This document shows, in pieces, positions 44,300 through 58,403 of a DNA stretch of 64,000 nt. Every line of letters starts with the position of its first letter. Within the stretch, counting starts at the first letter, position 1. A program made the position numbers and the translations under genes. The notes beneath the pieces were generated by a model. The model ran no database searches and was not told the DNA's origin. It saw only the letters and a program-made list of their open reading frames with translations. This DNA comes from Gongronella butleri (Eukaryota > Mucoromycota > Mucoromycetes > Mucorales > Cunninghamellaceae): assembly GCA_025201375.1 (NCBI GenBank), contig JAIWZP010000011.1, positions 62,001-126,000 on the forward strand, given 5' to 3'.

Positions 44300-44354
<55 letters not shown>

Positions 44355-44929
44355 ACTGATGATGTTTTGAGATGCCAACCATACGACGCGCTTCGACGTG
44401 CAACACACAATTCAATAAAACAGGTAAAAGTGAAATTCATGTGCTTTGTTTTTCAATCAAAGATCCTCCTTTTTCAATCAAGACTCGCGCAAAACAGAAA
44501 TGGCGACCGCGATGGTCCCAGACCAACAGACGCGTTTGCCAGTTATCCATCTGCCAAAGGCAATACACGCTTAAAATCTGATTTTTATTTGACGCTTTTC
44601 CCCTTGGGATGACTTTAAAGCTTCAAATTTTGTGTTTTGTTTCCAATGTGCATGCGAATCATCTGGTTAAAATCTCACAGGGACCAAATCACTGTGGAGC
44701 CAGAAAGCGCGTAATAGGCGTGGCTTGTAGTTTTGAGCATTATTTGAAGATGCTGAGGGTAATGTTTGTTAATCTATACGTCACATATCCTTGTCTATGC
44801 TATTGCAATCGTGCACCGTGCAATAAAAAACAAGACGATCATTTTAATGTTAGCAGAGAAATTCGCAATTGGGGTTCTTTTACTGTGTTTAGCATGTTTG
44901 TCGATGAAATGACAACAGACAATGAATTT
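43860..44929. other. Intergenic with a 52-nt poly-A tract
   Basis: CT-rich 3' flank of the HMG gene to about 44100, then AT-rich DNA. A pure A tract spans 44302-44353. No gene was recognised. Confidence 0.5.
44302..44353 (+). repeat. Uninterrupted A52 homopolymer
   Basis: Fifty-two consecutive A, the longest homopolymer in the window. It could be the tail of an old retroposed copy, but no transcript-like body was recognised upstream and no target duplication was seen. Confidence 0.9.
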
Positions 44930-46050
44930 CCATTCCTGAACTTGTTCACTCGTCCTTGTCGTTCGAATGAGCCCGCTCTTGCCGTTCTGTGGCTGCTGGA
45001 TGACGCGCAACGGCCATTTTCAAAAATCAACCATTTTCCTAGGGGTACAGCCGAGGACTTGAAAATGGAAAAAATTCAGCCCCCAGATCGCCACGTCATT
45101 CAACCGTATGGTAAACGCGCCCTCATATCCGGTAAAAAAAATGAAACGTAAACCGTAGGTCCATTGGCTCGCGATGGCGTAAAACGCAATTGAGGTCTTA
45201 TTTTCAGCACAATACTATATCAACGAAAAATGAATGTACCTCCGAGATACACTTATGACCAAAAAGTGCAAGACTCGCTGCATACGTGGACATTGATGAT
45301 CAATGAAAAAATTGATTTTTTGGGCATTTTGTCGCGGTTTCAAAATCATTAATATTTTTCGACGCGTGATAAACCGCGTCACACGTCGCGTTACACGCGT
45401 CTGTTTCTAATCAATTCCATACGCTTGACGTCTTTCTTGCTGGTGGACGCGTCAGGGCGGCTCTATGAGCGCGTTTATCGTGTGAAAATTGACCTTGGAA
45501 GTTAATCAAAAATCGCTTATTGCTTGTCAACCAGTGTATGGATTGCCCTCTTTTTTGTCATTTCACGAGGTTCACCGTGCGCTTCATCTTGTGCACAAGT
45601 TTGGCATAATTCTGGGAACCCATATTTTCAATTTTGATTTTGGAGGCTGGTCGTGGCTCAAATTTGATTTGCCTGTGGCGCGTCCCCTACGAACTTGTGG
45701 CAGCTGCAAATCAGGTTTCCATAGGGCTTGTGGCTGGCTACTTCTCGTTGCAACGCATTTCGTGGCGCGCAAATACGTTCTTTGCTACGTGCCTATATAC
45801 ACCAAAGCAAAATGGCCAATTTAGCAAATTTTACAACAGCTGGTGTTCCGACGTATCTCAAAAATATGAGCATGACATGCTTTCCATTTAGAAACAGCCA
45901 AAGAAACTCGATTTGGTCGACATTCAGGACGTAATGTTCACGCTTTGTCCCCTTGGAAAAGTCATGATTTTTGAAAATGGTGATTGCGCGCGCCATCCAT
46001 CGACCGCAGTGCCACTAAGGTGGACTCATTCGAAAGAAAAGGGCTTGGTA
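44930..46050 (-). repeat. Dispersed repeat family, copy R3, with inverted terminal arms
   Basis: Inverted relative to R1 and R2. The left arm (44950-45060: TCGAATGAGCCCGC, CATTTTCAAAAATCA, TTTTCCTAGGGGTACAG) pairs with the right arm (45940-46045: CCCCTTGGAAAAGTCATGA, TTTTTGAAAATGGTGATTG, TCATTCGAAAG). The ~1.1-kb unit therefore looks like an element with ~100-bp imperfect inverted ends. Internal blocks (CCTCCGAGATACACTTATG, GGTGGACGCGTC, GCGCGTCCCCTACG) match R1, R2 and R4. The plus strand has an open stretch ending in DRHVIQPYG. Confidence 0.7.
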
Positions 46051-46327
46051 TGTACTGTAGCATTCAACACCTGCTGACTCCGTTGTAGTTAGCTCGCTCA
46101 TAAAACTGATTAAAATACAAAAAAATAACATTTTCGGCTACAATGCGTCTTTTCGACTTTTTTTCATTGCACGGCCTGCAACAATAATAATGGAAACGCC
46201 AATCATCTGGTGTGAGCTTGGAGCGGCATCGGCTCGAGCATTACGGAAAAAAGACAAGACAATGTAAAAAAACACACTAAATTGAGATTGCTGATGTTTC
46301 CATATTTTATTGATAGGTTGACACCGG
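46051..46327. other. Intergenic, 3' flank of the kaptin-like gene
   Basis: AT-rich sequence without recognised features before the minus-strand stop codon at 46328. Confidence 0.4.
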
Positions 46328-48628
46328 TTATGACTCAAAGATGATCGCCTTTTCTAGCTCCTTTTGTTCCTTCAGTTCCATCAGTAGATCCAGCTTTTGC
46401 CGTTTTGTGCCTTCAATGTACTGCAGCGAGTCCAGCAGCTTGGCCTTGGCGCGCGCCAGGTTGGGCTACACGGAGAGAGAAAAAAAGATGTTGGTCAGCA
46501 ACGACTCCAATGGGCAACGCCAAAGTCCATTTGCCCTGCCGCTGTCGTTTGCTTACCTGGAGGATATGCATGCCATACATGGTCAACACCAGCAGCTCGT
46601 CTAGGCCGTCACAATTGAGATCCACGTGCACAACGCGATACAGCGGGTATGCAAACTGCCGACGCCACAGCACATTGTACTCGCGCGTCCCAGCCACTGA
46701 TCAAGAAAAAAAAACGGATGTGAGTGGCCATCGAGATTTCGCAAAACGAAGCCATTGATCGCCTACCGTGCTTGTAAATAATCAGCTGGCGCCCATAGGT
46801 GCCAATTAAGATTTCGCGCTCGCCATCCCAGTCGACGTCCATCGCGTGTGAGCATAGGACACTGTCAAATTGCGCCGACTGCGGCAACACGCGCGAATTG
46901 GTCAATCCATCTTCACGGATCGATCTATCGCAACAGAAACGCGTGAATCCAGTGCTTCTTTTTGCAAGAAAAAGGCGTGTCGTACCTGTAGACAGTTGCT
47001 TGCTCAATGGCCGTCGTCACCACAAGGCTCAAGTCCTGCTCATCTAGGTAAAGAAAAGGGTGGATGAGATGCATGCACGTGAGCAGCTCCTCCATTCTTG
47101 CTTCCGTACCTGGCGACTTTGTGACACGTGGCTGGAAGAGCAGCACGGATGTGATTGGCGAGAAAATGCGCGTCTGTTGTGCTTTGATTTCGTTTCCGTC
47201 TGTGGGAAAAGCATCTTTAGCCATCTCCCTCATTCCATCACGACCTTTTTTTCTTTTTTTTTTTTTTTTTTTTACCTTCGTCATAGATGGCCAAAAAGAG
47301 ATCGCCTTCTTGGCCGCCGGCACACACGACGCGCGTGCCGTCGGCGCGGTCATCGATGTGCATGAACAAAATACCAATTTTTTGGTCCGAGATGCGCTGC
47401 AGGACCGGCATCGGCAGTGGCGATGCCAGTCTTTCAAACTTCCTTGATTCCTTGTCCTGAGGCATCAATAAAAACAACGTTGAACATCTATTAGCATTTT
47501 CAAAGGCATAAAACTGGTGATTTTACCTGCAAGTATACGTGCACGCTGCCGTCCGTCGATGTCAGGAGCAAAGCAAATCGTATCTCGCCATTGTGCTGAA
47601 TACTACATCAAGAGTGCAAAAATGAGCACCGGAAATCATGCGTCGCGTCTCGCATCGCCAAAAAACAAAAAAAAAAAAAAAAAAAAAGAGTCGTACGTGG
47701 TATGTGCAAGCTGCATGGGCGCATGCTCCAGTTCAATGATTTGCGACGACGCTAAAAAAAAAAATAAAAATAAACGAGGATCAGATTTTGCACATCTCAG
47801 GTCCTCCGTGCACCCCTCCCTTCCTTTCGTACACGTGATATTGGCCAGCGTCGTCTCGAGATACGGCTTTGCGGGGGTATCGTGGCCGTAAATGCGCAGC
47901 GAAAAGGAGGGCACGCCGTAGCCATCAGCGTCGGCGTCTTGTTTCTAAATGTTTGAAGGTACGAGTGGATCAATCGCGCCCCATTTGTCGTCATTTTGTG
48001 CTTTTTACCTCGGCAACCGCCATGGCCAAGATAATGCGCAAGTCGCTGTCGCCTGGCCCATCCACCTCGACCGCATCGATCGAAATCACCTCAGATTTGC
48101 CTAGAAAAAAAAAAAAAAAAAAAAGCAGCGCGTGGCGAATCAGTGCTTCGGCCCGAAGTATCCTGGCATTCGCTGTTTTACCGGCTTCCAAGTCCATGCT
48201 CAAGCACAGGCAGTTCCAATAGCCATTGTTGGCGACAAAGGCGGTCAATTCCGCCGCCGACGCCGTAATGAGGTGGTTCCTGGGCTTCGCCAACCATGCT
48301 GAAAGAAGAAGAAAAACGAGTTGAATTCCGTGTTTTGACGCGTAAACACGCCACATGCGGCCCTCCATCGCGCCACGTACGTTTTGGCTCGTCAGGTATA
48401 GGTGTGTCTGTCACCTGCTCGTATCGGCTCGAGGGGAAATCGAGCGACTTGTCCATGTAGGTTGGCAATCGCGACGAAAACACGGCAACACCGTATATGT
48501 TCCTAGATCTTTGCATAAGACTGCGCGACATGTCACCTCACGTTTGCTCCCTTTCTTTACGTGCGCTCGTAGCCAAACCGTGCATAGTGCGTCTCGCGAA
48601 ACAGTTCGTCATCGCCGGCATGGGTCAT
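46328..48628 (-). CDS. Kaptin (KPTN) homologue, 12 exons
   Basis: Exons are 48561-48628, 48381-48520, 48182-48298, 48009-48100, 47833-47944, 47697-47751, 47527-47602, 47276-47456, 46986-47199, 46767-46924, 46557-46696 and 46328-46465. All phases agree, giving 496 residues; animal kaptins are about 430-440. Kaptin is a beta-propeller-type FG-GAP protein of the KICSTOR complex, which brings GATOR1 to lysosomes for amino-acid control of TORC1. Alignable blocks include the N-terminal RFGYERTLMQRSRNIYGVAV, KSEVISIDAVEVDG, ELEHAPMQLAHT, QFDSVLCSHAMDVDWDGERE with ILIGTYGRQLIIYK, and VVHVDLNCDGLDELLVLTMY with GMHILQ. The FG-GAP-like D-x-D/N-x-DG repeats are clear in the last two. A C-terminal coiled coil follows. 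Introns are 40-125 nt. Similarity is strongest in exons 10-11. The intron of 40 nt (48521-48560) and the non-GTAAG donors of exons 5 and 6 are the least certain joins. Confidence 0.82.
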
Positions 48629-49502
48629 GGCCAAAAAAAAAAAAAGACTGAAGTCGATAATCGGAAAAGAGACGTCAAGATTCAATTTCTTATGATATAT
48701 GATTTTTTTTATCCCCGCACAGGGCAACCCTATTTTTGTACGCCTTGGGAGGCCATGGTACACAGCCGAGAATATGTGATTCTCGCCCTTTTTCACAGTT
48801 TACACTCAATTTCATTGTTTGATGCGCATCCATCTTTTTTGGTGTATGATACAGCAGTATCGCGTATTATTACTACAGTACCTACAGTACTGTACGTGTA
48901 CAGTAGGTACAGTAGGTACTGTAGAACGCGAGCCACGCTTGACTTTTTACAGCGGCGGCTGGGCGCCTGCGTCGAGCTACCATACGGACCTGCAGTACGA
49001 TGCGTACTGTAGTTTGACACGCGGTGCTCCCTCTGCATGACGTTTTGTACAGCTTTCCTCCGGCTCGCTGGGCCCCGAGAAATTTTTTTACAGCCTACCT
49101 GCCCGCCGATAAAAGTTGCATCACGGGATGGGCTACTGTACGGTACAGTACAGTACAGTACAGTATGTCCGATTGCCGCGGATGAGTCCACCCGATTTTT
49201 TTGAACCCGCAAATACCATAACCCGCAAATTTGTCCTATTTTGCGTTTTCCTCGCCTTCTGATCGGCAGAACTTGCCCAAAAATGGCTGCATCGCATTCA
49301 GCGCAAAAATTGCAACAAAAAAGCTTAAACCTCCAAAGCGCTACGACCACGTTTGAAATATTCAGGGGTCACTCAGGGGTCACACATTTCAATCTCAGAA
49401 AATGCCAAACTCGGGAAATTTCGAACTCCGAGTGATCAATGCATCCCAAACAGGTAACTCCGACGATTTGCTATTGACAGACGAAATGGCAGGTCGCCCC
49501 AA
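48629..49502. other. Intergenic with GTACTG palindromes
   Basis: Region upstream of the kaptin-like gene, expected to hold its promoter. It holds a palindromic cluster (48871-48924) and a CAGTA microsatellite (49134-49166). No gene was recognised. Confidence 0.4.
48871..48924. repeat. Palindromic TACAGTA cluster
   Basis: The outer 13 bases, CTACAGTACCTAC, are mirrored exactly by GTAGGTACTGTAG at the other end, and the centre is built of TACAGTA and GTACTGT words. The same word forms a tandem run (ACAGT)n at 49134-49166. Confidence 0.75.
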
Positions 49503-49832
49503 CACGGTAAAAAAATTTCCGCGCAAATGAGGGGAAATCCCATCTTTTGATTGGAATTCCACGCAAACTTCCCCGCAATTCCCTTCTGATGCTGGGAGTC
49601 CCCGCAACTTCACCCATTTGGACGGAAATTGGATTGGACTCCCCGCATTTCCATCGAGTTGAGTGGAAATATGATATCATTATATGGGATATTGATTATT
49701 GCAGGATTACAAGGGCGATAAAAGTTGACACTGGCGCACGTTTATCCCTTTTGTTAAAGGGCGGCGACGTCCCTTTTTGCCTGTCGAAGCCTCTTTTTTT
49801 TCTTCCCTGCTTATTTTGACCTTTTTCAAGAA

Positions 49833-50327
49833 TTCACGCCTTTGGTGGGCTGTTTTCATTGTTTTTATGATAAATACACCTTTTGCCGTTGTGTGCGGTG
49901 CCAGTAGACGCGCGCGCTGGTGTCAGCGTGCGAGTTTTCCTGGTTCGGTACAACTCCATGAGCTCATGAGGTACATGTAGAACAGTTCATGGCGAAGAAA
50001 AAACTAAAACTCTCCAAAACTCACGCGTTTGGCTTGGGTTGTTCAGTCGTTTTTATTTTTATCAATTTCCAAGTGTCAAACAAAACTAGTTTTCCCTATG
50101 TCTACACAAAAAAAAAAAAAAAAAAAAAAAAAGGCCAAAGGCGTGAGTTTTGGCTACTTTTAGTTTTTCTTGGCCATGAACTGTTCTACATGTACCTCAT
50201 GAGCTCATGGAGTTGTACCGAACCAGGAAAACTCGCACGCTGACACCAGCGTGCGCGCCCACTGGCACCATAGACAACACCAAAAGGTGTATTTATCGTA
50301 AAAATAACCCAAATAAAGGCGTGAGTT
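49833..50327. mobile_element. Fold-back element with a perfect 78-bp inverted repeat
   Basis: Arms of about 200 bp (49833-50035 and 50132-50327) face each other around a ~96-bp loop with a 27-nt A run. Within them 49915-49992 and 50174-50251 are exact reverse complements over 78 bp (for example CGCTGGTGTCAGCGTGCGAG at one end of each). The outer ends read CACGCCTTT and AAAGGCGTG. The perfect match points to recent origin or ongoing correction. No open frame of interest lies inside. Confidence 0.9.
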
Positions 50328-50620
50328 GAGGAAAAAAAAAAAAAAGAGGCCGTGGCGGGCAAAAAGGGGCGGCCAAAAGGGACTCAGTCCTTTCTTTGGA
50401 ATGTGTTGCAAAGTGCATTGACATTCCTGGTGCAATACAAATTAAATTGCCCTTCGTTAAGGGCGGCACTTTTTTTTTTCTTTACGTTTTTCCTATTTTC
50501 TATTCAAATCAGAGTTTCTTTGCTGCTGTCATCAAAAGGTTGGTACAAAGTCGCTACGACATCTGTTGTTGGCAAAGATTCAAGTCACTTAAAAGCGTTT
50601 TCGTCTTTTTTAGAGATTGT

Positions 50621-50900
50621 CGCTTGCAACCATGGTGTCAAAATGCACTTCTTGAGGTAATGACGCGACTTGTGCACTGGAATGGCCATTGATTTTTTTT
50701 TTCAATAGTGCCGCTTTCGATCATGGTGTTCAAAATGCGCATCTTGAGGTAGTGACGCGACATGTGCACTGAAATGGCCATTGATTTCTTTTTTTTTTTT
50801 TTTTTTACATTTTTAGATTGGGCGGCTTTCAATCACGGTGTCAAAATGCGCATTTTGTAGAGGTAATGACGCGGCTTGTGCACTGAAATGGCATCTAATT
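50621..50900. repeat. Three copies of a ~75-bp unit separated by T runs
   Basis: Units at 50621-50692, 50712-50787 and 50822-50900 share CATGGTGTCAAAATGC (or a close variant), CTTGAGGTAATGACGCG and TTGTGCACTGAAATGG. Each is preceded by a T-rich stretch. There is no coding pattern. Confidence 0.8.
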
Positions 50901-51477
50901 TGTTTCTTTTAAACTGTAGTGGTGCGTACAATGCGACTATTTTTTTTTTTTTTTTTTACGAATTGATGTCCTTTGGCCGCCATCCAAGCATGATGATTAT
51001 GCAACATGCGGCACGCGCGTGCCAAATATTCAAACGACACGCGGAATCGCGTCCACACACGCACACAGCGCCGGTGAATGGTCAAATTAGCCAAAATTGG
51101 CGGTGCATTCATCTCGTGTGCTGTTATGCATTTTAGATTTTTGTAATCGCAAGCAATAAAAACAGCAGCAATGCTATTATTTTTAATGAAATGAACGCTA
51201 TAGAGCGAGCTAAAAGCAACGCGGATGCCGTGCGTAAAAAAGCGCTGGATGTAAGCGGCAGAAATCGCCCGCTCACGCTCGTGAACGATTTCCCCGCATT
51301 TCCCAGCAAGAGAAGACACAAAAGTGTGTCTTCCGTCTGCTCTATAAAGATATTTTACAGCCAAAGCGATGTCTTCCCTCCCCGCAAAATTGGCAGGATT
51401 GCGGGGAATTTGAGGGGAAAAACTCCCATCATTTTCCAACGCATTGCGGGGAAATGCGCGGAATTTTTTTTACCGTG

Positions 51478-53167
51478 CAACGTAAGAAAAAAAAAGCTCC
51501 CAGAGTGACGCTTGAACGGCGATCGACTAAGAAAATTGCCTACTGTACTTTGGGCAAGATTTTTTTTGCAAAAATTTAAGGTTTGACACTTCCAAATTTA
51601 GGTGCGTAAATTGCATGGAATTTTTTTACTGTATTTTTTTGCAGGTTTTGTGCGCTGTACCGAGTAACGATGAGAACTATTAAAATATTAGGTTAATTTT
51701 ATAAGATATCACGATATTTCGTAAAGTATGTTAATTTCGAAATTAAATTTTCTTTTGTAATTAAGGTATTTATAATAAAGTTTCGAATCATCATCTGCAA
51801 GGCCCTTCATTTTAATCAGGGTTGTCTGATTCGATAATTTTTTTTTCTTCTAAAAAATTAAATAAAAAAAGCACGTTGTAAGTTTTTGTATCAACTTACA
51901 CCTTATTTATTACTATTTGTCACTTAAATTTACTAAATAGATCAATATTTATTGACGATTTACATTATAATTCTTAGTGATATTTAACGTTACTCACCGG
52001 TATGATACTTCGTATTTTCGCCACAAGACAAACTCGACAATGACTGGCCGCAGATCCTCGAAACGCGGCTCACAAGAAAGAGCACGGGCTGTTGCGTATG
52101 TGGCCATCGATGATCACTTCAAAAAACGAGATCCAGGCAGAATTGACGCGAACAGGTTGTTTGCGGGATAATTTGTTGGACGTGTGAAAAACCGCGCCAG
52201 ACTTTGATGTAAGCGCGTCCATTTCAAGTCGAATCCATACATCTCGAACTTCTTTTGCTAGTGAATGTGTTGATGCAGCTCCAAGGACGCGCTCTTGCGT
52301 GCCATAGCGATTGGCGCGTCTATTGTCTCGACATCGTCTTTTTTTTTTGGCCGGATGCACACCGCGCTTTTTTTTTCTTGGCCGGACGCACGCCGCGCTT
52401 TTTTTTGGACGAGCACACTGGACGAGCACGATGGTGGCGCCCGGTGCGTGCAAAATGTCCGGGCTGATATGATAGAATGAATTTTTTTCAGCGAGCGATG
52501 CGCAACTGGCTTCCTCTCGTCAGTTTTGGATCATGGGCTTAATGGCCAATTATACGGTAAACACACACTGAAGGATACAACGTGAAGGGATCGATGGAGA
52601 CAAAAAAAGGCTTGATCACAACTCAACTCAAAAACCTACTTTGCATAGATGGTTCAAACTTGGAGTCTGTGCCGTGAAAACTGGGCAATAAAAATCGGAG
52701 TTACATAGGGGTGAAGAGTGCAGTAAATGGCGTTTGTCTGCCCTGGGGTTGCTGGGGATGGCTGATGCGGTGAATTGCAGTGAGTGTGCGCGGTGGAGTT
52801 TGGATGGTGAGGCCCTTGGAAGGCACGCTACGTGTCATAGGGGAAGCGCGTAAAAAAAAAAGTAAAATTTTTGAAGTTCCGCGGCGTTTTTTTTTATTGG
52901 CGATGATATGACATGGCAAAATGTACAATGGGACGCTTTTTCGAAGGAAGGGGGAGGGAAGGGGAGGGAAGAAGGGGGAACAGAGAGGTGCATTACACAT
53001 ATCGGAAGGGGGCACAAAACAGAGAGATAAAGACAAAGAGAAAAGAGAAAAGAGGGGGAAAGCTTCATTAAAAAGAAGGATGCAATCAGAGAGCGGGGAA
53101 ATAGTGTTCATGATAGATGGCTGCATTTGAGGAAGCCTTTTTCACCATGATTTGCCGAATTGGACGT
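51478..53167. other. Intergenic, including a very AT-rich 360-bp block
   Basis: Positions 51640-52005 are far more AT-rich than the rest of the window. At 52347-52405 a short phrase, GGCCGGA-GCAC-CCGCGCTT, occurs twice, followed by GGACGAGCAC twice. Purine-rich DNA at 52945-53060 is probably the 3' flank of the helicase gene. No gene was recognised. Confidence 0.45.
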
Positions 53168-56525
<3,358 letters not shown>

Positions 56526-56741
56526 TTTTTGTTTCAAAAAAAAAGAAAGAAAGAGAAAACCCAAAAATGAAAAAAAAAAAAACCATTTTGTTTTTGTTTT
56601 CTCAGCTCTTAGCTGTCAACCTAATTGGCAAATAGGTATGCAAAATCCGCTTTTATTGAAAAAAAAGGGGGCGAGAGGAAAGAAGGGGTTTTTTAAACAA
56701 AGAATTATGAAAAAGGAGGGAAACAAAGAAAGAAAGAAAAT

Positions 56742-58403
56742 CTACAGGGTGGAAGCCACGGGTGCTGATGGTAGGGAAGCATTGACTGTTGTGGGAGACG
56801 GCGATGCTGCGTCTGCCATGGCAGCGGCAAAGGTGATGTTGCGGAATGGCAGAGAAAAGAGCGGCTCCGTGCTTGGGAGATTGGAAAGGGTATAAAGCCG
56901 GCTGGTGGAGGCGGACACCATGCCCTTGACTTTGGCGTAGGTGCGCTGATGGTCGGCGACCTCGGCGCGACGGGCGACAATGTACTCTGTGACGCGTCGA
57001 TCGAGAGGCACCGAGTAATCGAGTTTGTCGTGGATGGCCTGCAGCACGCTGCACAATTCGGCGGCGTCGGGGCGATTCTCAGGCCGCGGCTCGAGACACG
57101 CAATGTACAGCCGCTGGTACCAGTCTGGCACGCCGTCCACTTGCTCAATCCGGTATGGATTGTCGTCCAATCGCGTCGCATTCCCCGCACCGTCCAAAAG
57201 CACGTCTGGCGACGGGAAAATCACCTTGCTCACAAGCTGCCAGATGATGATCCCAAGACTGTAAATGTCCGACTTTTCAGTGTACACTCCACGCCGCAAT
57301 TCAGGCGCAATGTACGGCAAACGCCCGTAAACTGCCTTTGTCAATGATGTCACGGCCGACGACTCCTTGGATGGCGTCGCGTACCGATAGTCCACCAAGA
57401 AATAGTCGCTGTCCGTGCACATGATGTTCCGTGGGTGCACATTTCGGTGATTCATTTGCTAAAAAGCATAAAAAAATACATGAAAAAACGCGTTCAATCG
57501 ATAAATGGCGCATAAAAAAAAAGCGTGCACCCCCCCTTACAACTTTATGCAGATCAGCGAGATTCTGCGCCAGGCGCAGAATGGTGCCCGTGATGGTCTT
57601 TAGATCCAGGTCGCCAAGCGGCAATTGCTGCATGTGGTCCTCCAAATTGCCGTCATTGCTCATTTTCATCACCATCATCAGATCGCCCGTGCTCTCACAC
57701 ACCGTGAGCCCCTGGAACAGCAGTGGAAGAAACGCTTTGGATTGCACCGAGATCTAAAAACATAAAGAATGAGGAAAAAAAAAGCAAGAAACGCGTCATT
57801 TTTTTTTACCTCATTGAGGATCTTGTCATCGACGATTTTGAGCGCGACGCGTGTTGGCTGGGCATCGTAGGGCGGGCTCATGAGCGCGGCATAGACCGCC
57901 GAGAACCCGCCTGCGCCGATGAATTGCATGTTGGAGAACCACGACCAGGGAAACCATTGCATATAGCTGTCGAGGCTTTCCAGGTAAATTTGCTTCACCG
58001 CCTTTTTGGCGCGCGGATTTGTCGCATTGATCACCTGGTCCGCACCGTACTTGGCCGCCATCGACTTGTACGACAGCTGTTGCCGCCACACAAACGACCA
58101 ATGCTGTGCAAAAAAAAGTGATGAGCCAAAAAAAAATGCAACAAAAAAAACGAATTGACGACATACCCAAGCATGATCAAAAGTAATGCCATTGGAATTA
58201 TAATACTCGCACACCTCCTGATACAGCAGAGCCATCTTTTCGGCCATGGTGCCAAAGGAGGCGGCCTTGACGGGAACCAGGTTCTCCAAGCCAAAGTCAA
58301 AGGGCAAGTCCTCAATCAGGCGTGTGATAGCATTGCGCGCCTGGAGCTGGAGTTCTTCGTTGAGTTGCGTCGTGTACAATAATTCTAGCTCTTGATCATC
58401 CAT
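56742..58403 (-). CDS. Protein kinase-like protein, probable pseudokinase, four exons
   Basis: Exons are 58167-58403, 57810-58103, 57541-57753 and 56742-57458, all phase 0, giving 486 residues. An N-terminal helical region of about 130 residues precedes a kinase fold: glycine loop IGAGGFSAVY (141-150), VALKI with K168, then NHRNVHPRN in the catalytic loop, VDYRYA where DFG is expected, YIAPEL and SDIYSLGIIIWQL. The pattern H-x-N/D-x-H-x-x-N resembles the TKL-like kinases abundant in early-diverging fungi. The catalytic Asp of HRD is Asn (N254) and the DFG Phe-Gly are Tyr-Arg, although the Mg-binding Asp (D271) and K168 remain. This points to weak or absent phosphotransfer and a scaffold or sensor role. 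The C-terminal 100 residues are not kinase-like. Start is the first ATG at 58403. Confidence 0.85.

Larger units (their letters stand above)
49503..51477. mobile_element. Candidate 2-kb DNA element with terminal inverted repeats
   Basis: The left end CACGGTAAAAAAATTTCCGC is mirrored at the right end (reverse complement CACGGTAAAAAAAATTCCGC). Both ends continue into AT-poor CCCCGCAA-rich sequence of similar composition. The inside has no intact transposase but contains a fold-back (49833-50327) and a triple repeat (50621-50900). No target-site duplication is visible next to the ends. A non-autonomous element is the best reading; chance similarity of the ends is unlikely over about 25 bp. Confidence 0.55.

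Noticed and set aside
44302..44353. Poly-A tract as the tail of a processed pseudogene
   Set aside because: No transcript-like body or target duplication was found; long A runs are common here.
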